A stretch of 64,000 bases of DNA, taken from the NCBI RefSeq assembly GCF_035918095.1, contig NZ_CP109137.1, positions 5,210,001 to 5,274,000 of the forward strand. The letters are read 5' to 3'. A program made the translations under genes and the position numbers. The notes beneath the pieces were generated by a model, which ran no database searches, was not told where the DNA came from, and saw only the letters and a program-made list of their open reading frames with translations. The stretch comes from Streptomyces sp. NBC_01750. GTDB taxonomy: Bacteria; Actinomycetota; Actinomycetes; Streptomycetales; Streptomycetaceae. Below are positions 15,675 through 25,406 of the stretch, piece by piece (within the stretch, counting starts at the first letter, position 1; the number at the start of each line of letters is the position of its first letter).

Positions 15675-16982
15675 GTGACGGATTCGTACCTTCCGCAGCA
15701 CGGCGACAGCGGCTACCGGACCACGGAGTACGACGTGGAGCTGGACTACCGCCCGCACACCGGCCGGCTCTCCGGCCGGGCCCGGATCACCGCTGTCGCC
15801 CGGCGGGCACTGTCCGAAATCGCCCTGGACCTCGGCCCGTTCCGGATCAACCGGGTCCTGGTGGACGGTGCCCGCCCGGCCCGGTACACGCACCGCGCCG
15901 ACAAGCTGCGCGTACGGCCCGCCAGGCCGCTGCGCGCCGGGACGCCCTTCACCGTCGAGGTGCGCTACACCGGCGTCCCTCACCCCGTCCGCACACGCGA
16001 CTGGGGAGACCTCGGCTGGGAGCAGCTGGAGGAAGGGGCGCTGGTGGCCTCCCAGCCGAACGGTGCCCGGTCCTGGTTTCCGTGCAACGACCGCCCGGAC
16101 GACAAGGCCGCCTACCGGATCGCGGTGACCACTCCGTCGCCGTACACCGTGGTCGCCAACGGCTCACTCGTCTCCCGGACGATCAGTTCCTCCACCACCA
16201 CCTGGGTGTACGAGCAGTCGGCGCCGATGGCCAGCTATCTCGCGACGGTCCAGATCGGACCGTACGAGCTGGTCGACGTGGCGCATGCCGGGCGGGTGCC
16301 GCAGCCGGCCGCCGTACCCCGCGGCCTGCTCGAGCGCTTCGAGTACGACTTCGCCCGCCAGCCACAGATGATGACGGCCTTCACGGACCTCTTCGGCCCT
16401 TACCCCTTCGACGACTACGCGGTCGTGGTGGTGGACGAGGAACTGGACGTGCCCGTCGAGGCGCAGGGCCTGTCGATCTTCGGCGCCAACCATGTCGACG
16501 GGCGGCGCGGCAGCGAGCGCCTGGTCGCGCACGAGCTGGCCCATCAGTGGTTCGGCAACAGTCTGACCGTCGCCGACTGGCGGCACATCTGGCTCAACGA
16601 GGGCTTCGCGAAGTACGCGGAGTGGCTGTGGTCCGAGGTGTCGGGCGGGCCGTCGGCGGCGGCTCTCGCGGCGAAGTCCCGAGCCCGTCTCGCCCTGATG
16701 CGGCAGGACATCAAGATCGGTGATCCGGGTCTGCGGCGGCTGTTCGACGACCAGGTCTACGAGCGGGGCGGTCTCACGCTGCACGCGCTGCGCACGGTGA
16801 TCGGGCACGCGGCCTTCGTGGCAGTGCTGCGCGAGTGGACCACGACCCACCGGCACGGCACGGTGACCACGGAGGAGTTCATCGCTCTCGCGCAGCGGCA
16901 CTCGGCGCATCCGCTCGACGGTCTTTTCACCATGTGGCTGTACGACGAGAAGCTCCCGGCCCTGCCGCTGCCGCGCCACTGA
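15675..16982 (+). CDS. M1-family zinc metallopeptidase
   Basis: A 435-residue short M1 (aminopeptidase N-like) enzyme. Zinc ligands are H286-E-L-A-H290 with E309 in WLNEGFAKY, the standard HExxH-18-E pattern. The usual GAMEN exopeptidase loop is replaced by VEAQGLSIFG, which keeps a glutamate. No signal peptide is visible. The GTG start at 15675 has GAGGA nine bases upstream. It follows the Pls-like synthetase by 65 bp. M1-type aminopeptidases are known to degrade poly-epsilon-lysine in producers, so a self-protection or product-trimming role is an attractive inference. Confidence 0.85.
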   Translation: MTDSYLPQHGDSGYRTTEYDVELDYRPHTGRLSGRARITAVARRALSEIALDLGPFRINRVLVDGARPARYTHRADKLRVRPARPLRAGTPFTVEVRYTGVPHPVRTRDWGDLGWEQLEEGALVASQPNGARSWFPCNDRPDDKAAYRIAVTTPSPYTVVANGSLVSRTISSSTTTWVYEQSAPMASYLATVQIGPYELVDVAHAGRVPQPAAVPRGLLERFEYDFARQPQMMTAFTDLFGPYPFDDYAVVVVDEELDVPVEAQGLSIFGANHVDGRRGSERLVAHELAHQWFGNSLTVADWRHIWLNEGFAKYAEWLWSEVSGGPSAAALAAKSRARLALMRQDIKIGDPGLRRLFDDQVYERGGLTLHALRTVIGHAAFVAVLREWTTTHRHGTVTTEEFIALAQRHSAHPLDGLFTMWLYDEKLPALPLPRH

Positions 16983-16992
16983 CCCGGCGCGG

Positions 16993-17424
16993 TCAGGTCC
17001 GGTCAGGTCCGGTCAGAGGGTGCGCCTCAGCCCTCCGCGCCCGCCATTCGCGTACGACAGCCTCGACGTCGAAGGGCTTCAGTCCCAGCGGCGGGCCCGG
17101 CGGCGGGCGGCGGATCGCCGCCTCGATCTTCTCGTTGACCGTGGTGAGGATGGACCGCACGCGGGCTTCCGTCGCGGCGCCGCCGACCGCCTCCCGGGCG
17201 TCCTCGGCCTCCTTGCGCAGGGCGAGCGCCTGGGGCAGCACGGAGACGCCCTCGCGGTGCAACTTGTCCTTGACCCACCACAGTTCGTCGTACGGTGCGG
17301 TGTCGTCCGGCAGCGGCTTCCCGAAGCCGGCCAGGGACGAGAAGTCGCCCCGCTCCGTCGCTTCCCTGATCTGCCTCTCCACCCACGACTCGAAGCTGAC
17401 ACCAGGGGGTTTGCGTTCGGTCAC
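16993..17424 (-). CDS. DUF1992 (DnaJ-C28-like) protein
   Basis: A 143-residue protein with the DUF1992 pattern: FESWVERQIREATERGDFSSLAGFGKPL early and then DELWWVKDKLHREGVSVLPQALALRKE in separate segments, with an Arg-rich C-terminus. Function of the family is unknown; eukaryotic relatives are called DNAJC28. The GTG start overlaps the stop of the upstream membrane protein gene (GTGA) and has GGGAGGA nearby. It converges on the M1 peptidase gene. Confidence 0.85.
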   Translation of the reverse strand: MTERKPPGVSFESWVERQIREATERGDFSSLAGFGKPLPDDTAPYDELWWVKDKLHREGVSVLPQALALRKEAEDAREAVGGAATEARVRSILTTVNEKIEAAIRRPPPGPPLGLKPFDVEAVVREWRARRAEAHPLTGPDRT

Positions 17425-17891
17425 GTCCGCTCCTCCCGTCTCCCGCCTCCAGGGTAGGCGGGGCGGGGCGCGCGGGCCCGGGGCGTCCCGGGCGTCCGGG
17501 GCCGCCCTACGGTCCGGCTCCCGCAGAAGTCGAACGTCGCGTTGCTGAAGGCCGTCCCGATCGCGACGATGCCGACGATCCACACGGCGATCGTGCCGGT
17601 CAGTGCACCCGTGGCCGTGGGAACACCGGGGCGGCGTCCCAGCACCGTGGCGCCCGTCCAGCCGCACGCAGCGCCGGCCATGGGCACCCCGAAGATCAAC
17701 ATGGCGGCGTTCTCAAGCGACTTCCTGGCCTGGTGGTTGGCGACCCAGTCGGAGGTGCTCTTGTGCTGGAGCGTGTCATGGGCGGCGTACCACAACACGC
17801 CCAGCAGGGGGAGCAGAAGCACGGCCGTCACCACGAGGAGCGCGATGACCGTGCGCCGCGCCGGCCGGGCCGTCTCTGCGGGGGAATCCAT
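17421..17891 (-). CDS. Hypothetical membrane protein, three or four segments
   Basis: A 156-residue protein with hydrophobic segments at about residues 16-37, 62-82 and 92-115, and a long basic Pro/Arg-rich tail. No family recognised. Translationally coupled to the DUF1992 gene by a GTGA overlap, so the two are one operon. The ATG at 17891 is chosen; a GTG lies one codon upstream. Confidence 0.65.
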   Translation of the reverse strand: MDSPAETARPARRTVIALLVVTAVLLLPLLGVLWYAAHDTLQHKSTSDWVANHQARKSLENAAMLIFGVPMAGAACGWTGATVLGRRPGVPTATGALTGTIAVWIVGIVAIGTAFSNATFDFCGSRTVGRPRTPGTPRARAPRPAYPGGGRREERT

Positions 17892-17987
17892 CACGTGGGC
17901 ATCCTGCTCGGGCCTCGCCGCACACACCATCCGTACACGCACTCAGCCGGTGAGGCGGGACCGGCAGGTCCGAACAGGTTCAAAGGC

Positions 17988-18019
17988 AGGAGCCCCGATC
18001 CATACGGAACGGGGCTCCT
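17988..18019 (-). terminator. Terminator after the cold-shock gene
   Basis: A perfect 10-bp hairpin, AGGAGCCCCG and CGGGGCTCCT, loop of 12 bases, about 40 bp downstream of the cold-shock stop on the minus strand. Confidence 0.7.
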
Positions 18020-18059
18020 TGGTACTGCTGAGTCGTGCGCGATCGCCGACCCTGGCTGA

Positions 18060-18263
18060 CTAGGCCGGGGTGACGTTCTCCGCCTGCGGGCCCTTCGGGC
18101 CCTGGGTGACGTCGAAGTTCACGACCTGGTTCTCCTCGAGAGAGCGGAAACCAGACGCGTTGATCGCGGAGTAGTGGACGAAGACATCCGGGCCGCCGCC
18201 GTCCTGGGCGATGAAGCCGAAGCCCTTTTCAGCGTTGAACCACTTGACGGTTCCGGTAGCCAT
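18060..18263 (-). CDS. Cold-shock protein (CspA family)
   Basis: A 67-residue single-stranded nucleic-acid binding protein, full length. RNP1 is KGFGFI and RNP2 is VFVHYSAI, both intact. The ATG at 18263 is preceded by GGAGGGCTT. The transcript likely carries a 5' untranslated region of about 125 bases containing a terminator-like hairpin (18328-18355), as inferred from a -10 box at 18393-18398. Acts as an RNA chaperone; whether it is cold-inducible or constitutive cannot be told. Confidence 0.95.
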   Translation of the reverse strand: MATGTVKWFNAEKGFGFIAQDGGGPDVFVHYSAINASGFRSLEENQVVNFDVTQGPKGPQAENVTPA

Positions 18264-18327
18264 AAGCCCTCCTTGGGCCAAAGGGTTGCCCTGCTCCAGA
18301 ACCTGCAAGAAGTCTGAAAACTACAAA

Positions 18328-18355
18328 AGCCTGCGGGTTACATGCTCCGCAGGCT
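18328..18355 (-). promoter_or_regulatory. Terminator-like hairpin in the cold-shock 5' region
   Basis: On the minus strand, arms AGCCTGCGG and CCGCAGGCT with a 10-base loop are followed by TTTGTAGTTTT, the form of an intrinsic terminator, but placed 65 bases before the cold-shock start codon. Candidate attenuator or thermosensitive structure. Confidence 0.5.
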
Positions 18356-18392
18356 CTGTACTGCAAGGGAAACCAAACTGCAACTTGCGTCG

Positions 18393-18398
18393 AGCCTA
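18393..18398 (-). promoter_or_regulatory. Candidate -10 box for the cold-shock gene
   Basis: TAGGCT on the minus strand, about 130 bp before the start codon. It fits the Streptomyces housekeeping -10 pattern; no convincing -35 is visible. Confidence 0.4.
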
Positions 18399-18550
18399 GC
18401 ACGCAGCGTGTGCGCAGCGGTAGAGGGAAAGATCACGTCACCCGTGAGTTTGACGGGACCCAAATCGGCTGACGGTGCAGCTCGGACGGGGCGCGGGAAG
18501 TCGTTCGTCTTGGGCCCGGCCCCGGCGCCCTCAACCGCCGGCCGCGGGTC

Positions 18551-19438
<888 letters not shown>

Positions 19439-19503
19439 CGGTCTGCGGGGCGGAACCGTCCACGGGGTGGGGATCTTCGGGTTCGGGCGGTCCACGGGGC
19501 CGT

Positions 19504-20553
19504 CTACGAGCTGGGGATGGGCGCCTGCATGTGCGCGCTGATCCACTGAATGGTCCCGTCCCCCATGCCCTTCACATAGGTCTTGGCGTTGTGCTCGCCG
19601 CCCTGGATCATCTGCAGGCGGGTCTTCACCGGGCCTTTGCCGTAGTCCCGGATGAAGCGCTTGAGGTTGTTCGTCCCGGACTCCTTGCTGCCTATCTGGA
19701 AGGCGAGACAGACGTCCTTGTCCTTGCCCGCGGGCTTGGTGGAAAGGGCCTTAGCGAGCTTTTCCGGATTGTTGGCCGCCCGCTCCTTCGTGTGGCTGCC
19801 CCACAGCGGGGAGTCGGGCACGGTGTCCGGGCCGGAAGCGATCACGGCCTTGAACTTGCCCGGGTGCTGCAGTACGGACTTCAGCCCGACGAACGCGCCG
19901 GATGAGGAGCCCATGAAGGCCCAGCCGTCGCGGGACTTGAAGGTACGGAAATTGGCCTTCACGAAGTCGGGGACGTCCTCGGTCATCCAGGTGCCCATTT
20001 TCGGCTGCCCCGGTATGTCGCTGCCGTCGTAGTAGTACTTGGCGTCCGGATTGAGTACCGGCATCACCACGACGAACGGGAGGCTCTTGCCTTCCTTCGA
20101 CCACTTGCTGATGCTGCTCTGCAGCTTGAGGTCCGTGCCCATCCAGTAGTTCTTCGGATAGCCGTTGCCGCCGGGCAGGGCTATCAGTACGGGGAAACCG
20201 CTGTTCGCGTACTGCGGGTCGAAGTACTGCTTCGGCGCCCACACCCATACCTTGCCCGTGAAACCGGACTTGGCGCCCTCCAGCGTGGTGACGCCGATCT
20301 TCGTGCCGTCGTCGAGGGTGTTCTGCGTGGTGAACGAGGCCTTCGGGCCGGTCGGCATCAGGGTCTTCGCGGCGGCTTCGTCCGCCGCCCGGCCGCCGTT
20401 GCTGTCCTGTGCGCCGCCACCCGGCTGTCCGGCGGGGGACTTGGCGCCGGGGCCGTCGAAGGAGACCGGATCCCCCTCGTCCGAGCACCCGGCGACGAGC
20501 GCGACAGAGCCGATGGCGACGGCGGCTATGAGGGCCTTGGACAGGCGTTTCAT
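19504..20553 (-). CDS. Lipoprotein esterase of the alpha/beta-hydrolase (esterase D/Ag85-like) type
   Basis: A 349-residue exported lipoprotein. The signal peptide ends in the lipobox LVAGC with C23; a Ser/Gly/Ala-rich linker follows to about residue 55. The hydrolase domain has the nucleophile elbow GSSSGAF near residue 213, and HNAK near the C-terminus gives a likely catalytic His. The pattern matches the putative-esterase family that includes antigen 85. Substrate unknown; cell-envelope or extracellular esters are likely. Divergent from the kinase gene, tail-to-tail with mqnA. Confidence 0.85.
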   Translation of the reverse strand: MKRLSKALIAAVAIGSVALVAGCSDEGDPVSFDGPGAKSPAGQPGGGAQDSNGGRAADEAAAKTLMPTGPKASFTTQNTLDDGTKIGVTTLEGAKSGFTGKVWVWAPKQYFDPQYANSGFPVLIALPGGNGYPKNYWMGTDLKLQSSISKWSKEGKSLPFVVVMPVLNPDAKYYYDGSDIPGQPKMGTWMTEDVPDFVKANFRTFKSRDGWAFMGSSSGAFVGLKSVLQHPGKFKAVIASGPDTVPDSPLWGSHTKERAANNPEKLAKALSTKPAGKDKDVCLAFQIGSKESGTNNLKRFIRDYGKGPVKTRLQMIQGGEHNAKTYVKGMGDGTIQWISAHMQAPIPSS

Positions 20554-20757
20554 GGAAGGCTCCGAAGGTTCTGGCACCGTCGGCACGGACGGTTTCGGAC
20601 AAGACGTGTGATTTATGCACAGGGAGATGACGGTTGGCTCTGTTCGGTTGGCTCCCGGGCGGCGGGAATCCTCGTGATAGCGGCCCACGGCGGGCCCTAG
20701 GCTGAAGCGCAGCAGGTGCAACACAAGGCGAAAAGCAAGGCAATCGGGGGAGTGCAG

Positions 20758-22413
20758 ATGCAGCCGCTGGATCCGGGCGACCCGCGGAGCATCGGCGCGT
20801 ACCGGCTGCTCGGCAGGCTCGGAGCGGGGGGAATGGGCCGCGTCTATCTGGGGCGCAGTGCCGGCGGCCGTACGGTCGCTGTGAAGGTCGTCCATCCGCA
20901 TTTCGCGCTCGACGAGGAGTTCCGGGCGCGGTTCAGGCGTGAGGTGGAGGCGGCGCGGCGGGTCGGCGGGAAGTGGACGGCGCCGGTGCTGGACGCCGAC
21001 CCGGAGGCGTCCGTGCCGTGGGTCGCCACCGGCTATGTGGCCGGTCCGGCCCTGTCCCAGGCGGTGAGCTCGCACGGTCCACTGCCCGTCCCTGCGGTAC
21101 GGGTGCTGGGCGCCGGACTCGCGGAGGCGCTGGCGGCCGTGCACGCGCTGGAGCTGGTGCACCGGGATGTGAAGCCGTCCAATGTGCTGCTCACGCTGGA
21201 CGGTCCGCGGCTGATCGACTTCGGGATCGCCCGGGCCACCGACGGCACCGCCTCGCTCACCTCCACCGGGGTCTCGGTCGGCTCGCCCGGCTATATGTCG
21301 CCGGAGCAGATCCTCGGCAAGGGCGTCACGGCAGCGGCGGATGTCTTCTCGCTGGGCGCGGTGCTGGCGTACGCGGCGACGGGCGAGGCGCCCTTCCCGG
21401 GCGACTCCTCGGCCGCGCTGCTCTACAAGGTGGTGCATGAGGAGCCCGAACTGGGCTCCCTCGAGGGCGACTTGCGGGAGCTGGTCGCCGACTGTCTCGC
21501 CAAGAACCCGGCGGCGCGGCCCGCGCCGGCCGAGATCGCGAGCAGGCTCGCGCCCGGCGGGGCGGCCGGACTGGTCGGGGCCGGGTGGCTGCCAGGACCG
21601 CTGGTGGAACAGGTCAGCAGGGCGGCGGTGACACTGCTGAACCTGGAGCCCGCACCGGATCCGGTGGTGTCGGGGCCGGTCGCGTTCAGCAGCCCGGCGG
21701 TCGGGGTCTTCGGGCCGCCGGTGGAGCCGCCCCGGGACGCGCCGCCGACAACCCAGGGTGCCTCCAACGCGCGGCTGTCCGTGTCGGTGACGGCCGACTC
21801 CGTACCGACGAAATCCGGCGCTCCGGGCGAGCGCGGGGGCCGGAAGGTGAGCTGCACGGTGGCCCTGGCGGTGGCGGGCGCGCTGGCTGCGGTGACGTTC
21901 GGCGGCGCGGTGCTGTTCGATCTGCTCCCGGGCAGGAACGACAAGGGCAGCGACACGGCGGCCCGGCCGCCGGCGGGCAGCCCGTCGGCGGAGCCCTCGG
22001 ACGGTTCAGCGGCCGAGCCGACCGAGCCGGGCGAGCCGGGCGAGCCGGCGAAGGAGGTACCGAAGGCCTTCATCGGCGCCTGGAAGGGGCCGTTCGACGT
22101 CGAACTCGCCGGCAGCAAGATCAGCGCCGGGACCTTCAGGGTCGTGATCGGCACCGGGAAGGCCGGCGCGAAGATCGGCACGGTCAACCAGTTCGACGTC
22201 CTCGGGAACTTCGCCTGCGAGGACAACCTGGTGCTGCGGAGCGCGACCGCGACCGAACTCGTCGCCGACGGCAAGTCCAGCGGCAAGGCGGGAAACAACT
22301 GCACGCCGGGCACGCACACGGTGAAGCTGCGACTCACCGGAGCCCGCCTGCAGTACACGTCCCAGGAACCACGGGCGGGCGACCCGCGTGCGCTGTTGGA
22401 CCGGGAGCGGTGA
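20758..22413 (+). CDS. Membrane Ser/Thr protein kinase (Hanks type)
   Basis: A 551-residue receptor-like kinase. Glycine loop GAGGMG (22-27), lysine K43 in VAVKVV, catalytic HRDVKPSN (D137), DFG near 153 and SPGYMSPEQ in the activation segment are all present, so it should be active. A Pro-rich juxtamembrane region precedes one membrane helix (about 365-390); the outer part is a 130-residue domain with two cysteines (FACEDN, NNCTPG) and no PASTA repeats. The ATG at 20758 has GGGGGAG five bases upstream. A TAGGCT -10 box lies at 20698-20703. Ligand and targets unknown. Confidence 0.9.
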   Translation: MQPLDPGDPRSIGAYRLLGRLGAGGMGRVYLGRSAGGRTVAVKVVHPHFALDEEFRARFRREVEAARRVGGKWTAPVLDADPEASVPWVATGYVAGPALSQAVSSHGPLPVPAVRVLGAGLAEALAAVHALELVHRDVKPSNVLLTLDGPRLIDFGIARATDGTASLTSTGVSVGSPGYMSPEQILGKGVTAAADVFSLGAVLAYAATGEAPFPGDSSAALLYKVVHEEPELGSLEGDLRELVADCLAKNPAARPAPAEIASRLAPGGAAGLVGAGWLPGPLVEQVSRAAVTLLNLEPAPDPVVSGPVAFSSPAVGVFGPPVEPPRDAPPTTQGASNARLSVSVTADSVPTKSGAPGERGGRKVSCTVALAVAGALAAVTFGGAVLFDLLPGRNDKGSDTAARPPAGSPSAEPSDGSAAEPTEPGEPGEPAKEVPKAFIGAWKGPFDVELAGSKISAGTFRVVIGTGKAGAKIGTVNQFDVLGNFACEDNLVLRSATATELVADGKSSGKAGNNCTPGTHTVKLRLTGARLQYTSQEPRAGDPRALLDRER

Positions 22414-22502
22414 CCGGACGCAACGGACGGACTCACCGGACTCACCGGACTCACCGGACGGACGGACCGGGCTGACCGGGATGGACCGGGAGCGGTGACC
22501 GG
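22397..22502 (+). repeat. 21-bp direct repeat and ACTCACCGG minisatellite after the kinase gene
   Basis: Two perfect copies of a 21-bp unit (22397-22417 and 22482-22502), each containing GGGAGCGGTGACC, flank three tandem ACTCACCGG units and further ACCGG/GACGG variants. The first copy holds the kinase stop codon, so the second looks like a duplicate of the gene end. Confidence 0.75.
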
Positions 22503-22602
22503 CCGCCGTGCCTCGCGACCGCGCCCGCGGATCGCCACAACGGCTGGCGTACGCTGGATCGGCCCGCAGATGCTCTGAAACACCGCCGAAAGGTGACGCC
22601 CG

Positions 22603-23802
22603 GTGACCGAGAAGGCCGACCTTCAGTCCGTGCTGGACCGTGCTGCCGATGGGGGCCGGATCACCCCGGAGGAGGCGCTCGACCTCTACCGTTCCGCGCC
22701 GCTGCACGCGCTGGGCGCCGCGGCGGACGCCGTACGCCGGCGGCGGTACGCCGGTACGGAGCACATCGCGACGTACATCATCGAGCGCAACATCAACTAC
22801 ACCAATGTGTGCGTCACGGCGTGCAAGTTCTGCGCCTTCTACGCCCCGCCGAAGGATGTCGAGAAGGGCTGGACGCGCGACCTCGACGACATTCTGCGGC
22901 GCTGCGCCGAGACCGTGGAGCTCGGCGGCACGCAGATCATGTTCCAGGGCGGGCACCACCCGGACTATGGCGTCGAGTACTACGAGAAGCACTTCGCCGC
23001 GATCAAGAAGGCGTACCCGCAGCTGGTCATCCACTCCCTCGGCGCCTCCGAGGTCGAGCACATGGCCCGTATCTCCAAGGTCTCCGTCGAGGAGGCGATC
23101 CAGCGTATCCACACCGCCGGGCTCGACTCCTTCGCGGGCGCCGGCGCCGAGTTGCTGCCCGAGCGGCCGCGCAAGGCGATCGCGCCGCTCAAGGAATCCG
23201 GCGAGCGCTGGCTGGAGATCATGGAGGCCGCGCACCGGCTGGGCGTCGAGTCGACGTCGACGATGCTGATGGGCACCGGCGAGACCAACGCCGAGCGGAT
23301 CGAGCATCTGCGGATGATCCGCGAGGTGCAGGACCGGACGGGCGGCTTCCGGGCCTTCATCCCGTACACGTACCAGCCGGAGAACAACCACCTCAAGGGC
23401 CGTACGCAGGCGACGCTGTTCGAGTACCTGCGCATGATCGCGATCGCGCGGCTCTTCCTCGACAATGTGGCCCACATCCAGGGCTCGTGGCTGACCACGG
23501 GCAAGGAGGTCGGCCAGCTCTCGCTGCACTACGGCGCGGACGACCTGGGTTCGATCATGCTCGAGGAGAACGTGGTCTCCGCGGCGGGCGCGAAGCACCG
23601 GTCGAACCGGATGGAGATCATCGACCTGATCCGCAAGTCGGGCCGTGTCCCGGCGCAGCGGACGACGACGTACGAGCACATCGTGGTGCACGACGACCCG
23701 GCGGACGACCCGGTCGACGAGCGCGTGGCCTCGCACATCTCGTCGACGGCGATCGCGGGCGGTACGGCCCATCCCGAGCTGAAACTGCTTGCGTCCAACT
23801 GA
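22603..23802 (+). CDS. mqnC: Dehypoxanthine futalosine cyclase (radical SAM) MqnC
   Basis: Cyclises dehypoxanthine futalosine to cyclic DHFL, the fourth futalosine-pathway step. The 4Fe-4S motif is C70-V-T-A-C74-K-F-C77, followed by the family-typical QIMFQGGHHPDYGVEYYE and FIPYTYQPENNHL segments. The 399-residue length is normal. GTG start at 22603 with GAAAGG nearby. The next gene begins eight bases after its stop, so at least two genes are co-transcribed. Confidence 0.95.
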   Translation: MTEKADLQSVLDRAADGGRITPEEALDLYRSAPLHALGAAADAVRRRRYAGTEHIATYIIERNINYTNVCVTACKFCAFYAPPKDVEKGWTRDLDDILRRCAETVELGGTQIMFQGGHHPDYGVEYYEKHFAAIKKAYPQLVIHSLGASEVEHMARISKVSVEEAIQRIHTAGLDSFAGAGAELLPERPRKAIAPLKESGERWLEIMEAAHRLGVESTSTMLMGTGETNAERIEHLRMIREVQDRTGGFRAFIPYTYQPENNHLKGRTQATLFEYLRMIAIARLFLDNVAHIQGSWLTTGKEVGQLSLHYGADDLGSIMLEENVVSAAGAKHRSNRMEIIDLIRKSGRVPAQRTTTYEHIVVHDDPADDPVDERVASHISSTAIAGGTAHPELKLLASN

Positions 23803-23809
23803 GGCTGTC

Positions 23810-24457
23810 TTGCTGACGATTCACGCCGCGCCGCTGGTTCTGCCGGTCGGCGCGGCGCCGGTGCCGGACGGTGCGGTCGTCGTCGACGGCAACCGGATCG
23901 CGGCCATCGGCCCGTACCGGGAGCTGGCGGCCGACCGTCCGCGGGCCCGCGTCCGGCACTGGCCCGGCGTTCTGACGCCCGGCCTGCGTCAGTGGCACGG
24001 CAACTGGTTGCTGAAGCGCTGCTACCACCCCGACCCGCGGGAGTCCGGCGAGCTCGGTGAACTGCCGCTGTCCGGGGCGGAGCTGGAGGCGCTGGAGCTG
24101 GACGCTGCCCGCTGGGCGGGCAGCGTGCGCCGCGGGCTGCAGAGGATGCTGCGGCACGGCACCACGGCGCTGGCGGTCACTCTGAACGACCCGGTCCTGC
24201 GGACCGCCGTCGCCCGCTCCGGACTTACCGTCGTCCCGTCGGTGGGCGCCCCGGGAATTCTCGTCGACGGGCCGGACCTCGACCCCTTCGTGGAGGGGTA
24301 TGACCTCGCGGGCTCCGTGCACACCCCACTGGCCGTCGGCGCCCGGGCCGACTTCGCCGTGTTCGATGTGACGGACGAGGCCGCTCTGCGGACCGCCGGC
24401 GCCAGGAGCTGCGTGGCCACCGTCCTCGACGGGCGGCTCGTATACCGGGCGCGCTGA
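23810..24457 (+). CDS. Degenerate imidazolonepropionase/amidohydrolase-like protein
   Basis: A 215-residue protein that keeps the outer beta-sandwich of amidohydrolases (AAPLVLPVGAAPVPDGAVVV at the start and HTPLAVGARADFAVFDV at the end) but lacks most of the TIM barrel. At the place of the metal-binding HxH after TPGL it has RQWHGNW. It is therefore unlikely to be a metal-dependent hydrolase. The start is probably TTG at 23810, eight bases after mqnC; no ATG or GTG is well placed. Position in the menaquinone cluster hints at a helper role. Confidence 0.65.
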   Translation: MLTIHAAPLVLPVGAAPVPDGAVVVDGNRIAAIGPYRELAADRPRARVRHWPGVLTPGLRQWHGNWLLKRCYHPDPRESGELGELPLSGAELEALELDAARWAGSVRRGLQRMLRHGTTALAVTLNDPVLRTAVARSGLTVVPSVGAPGILVDGPDLDPFVEGYDLAGSVHTPLAVGARADFAVFDVTDEAALRTAGARSCVATVLDGRLVYRAR

Positions 24458-24650
24458 CTCCTGCCGGAACGACGAGGACGGTGACCGCGAAGGCACCAGG
24501 TCCCGGCGCGCCGGCCTCGGCTTCTCGGCGTGGTGATCATCGCCTGCCCGGGCTCTGCGCGTACGCCATCAGGAGGTCCGCGGGAGGCGACGGGCGCCAG
24601 GGACAGTTCCGGTGATTCCGGCCGGGAGGCGTGCTGCTTGAATGGGGTGC

Positions 24651-25400
24651 GTGACCCGAGCATCCCTGGACAAGCAGCCGCACGAAGTCGCCTCGATGTT
24701 CGACGGCGTGGCGGCGAACTACGACCTGACCAACGATGTGCTCTCGCTCGGCCAGGCCAGGCTGTGGCGCAAGGAGGTCGCGAAGGCGGTGAACGCCCGC
24801 CCGGCGCAGAAGGTCCTCGACCTGGCCGCCGGCACCGGCACCTCTTCGCTGCCGTTCACCGTCACCGGCGCGTATGTCGTGCCGTGCGACTTCTCCCTCG
24901 GCATGCTGCGCGAGGGCAAGAAGCGCAACCCCTGGCTGCCGCTCACCGCGGGCGACGCGACGAAGCTGCCGTTCGGCGACGATGTCTTCGACGCCGTGAC
25001 GATCTCCTTCGGGCTGCGCAATGTGCAGGACACGGACGCGGCGCTGCGCGAGCTGTACCGGGTGACCAAGCCGGGCGGGCGGGTCGTGATCTGTGAGTTC
25101 TCGCAGCCGACCTGGGCGCCGTTCCGGACCGTGTACACCGAGTACCTGATGCGGGCGCTGCCGCCGGTGGCGCGGGCCGTCTCGTCCAACCCCGATGCGT
25201 ACGTCTATCTCGCCGAGTCCATCCGCGCCTGGCCCGACCAGCCGGGGCTGGCGGAGCGGCTGCGGCAGGCCGGCTGGTCCAAGGTCGCGTGGCGGAATCT
25301 GACGGGTGGGGTGGTGGCGCTGCACCGCGGCACCAAGCCCGCGTCCGCTTCCGCGTCTGGGACGCCGTCCGCGGCGCGGTCCCAGGACCGGCACCAGTAA
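24651..25400 (+). CDS. menG: Demethylmenaquinone methyltransferase (MenG/UbiE)
   Basis: Final step of menaquinone synthesis: SAM-dependent C-methylation of demethylmenaquinone. UbiE signatures present are [18 protein letters not shown] near the start, motif [15 protein letters not shown] and [10 protein letters not shown]. The 249-residue form starts at GTG 24651, where the conserved N-terminus begins; an ATG at 24642 would add three residues. A Ser/Ala-rich tail ends the protein. It lies six bases before the glutaminase gene and could form an operon with it. Confidence 0.9.
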   Translation: MTRASLDKQPHEVASMFDGVAANYDLTNDVLSLGQARLWRKEVAKAVNARPAQKVLDLAAGTGTSSLPFTVTGAYVVPCDFSLGMLREGKKRNPWLPLTAGDATKLPFGDDVFDAVTISFGLRNVQDTDAALRELYRVTKPGGRVVICEFSQPTWAPFRTVYTEYLMRALPPVARAVSSNPDAYVYLAESIRAWPDQPGLAERLRQAGWSKVAWRNLTGGVVALHRGTKPASASASGTPSAARSQDRHQ

Positions 25401-25406
25401 GCCCCG

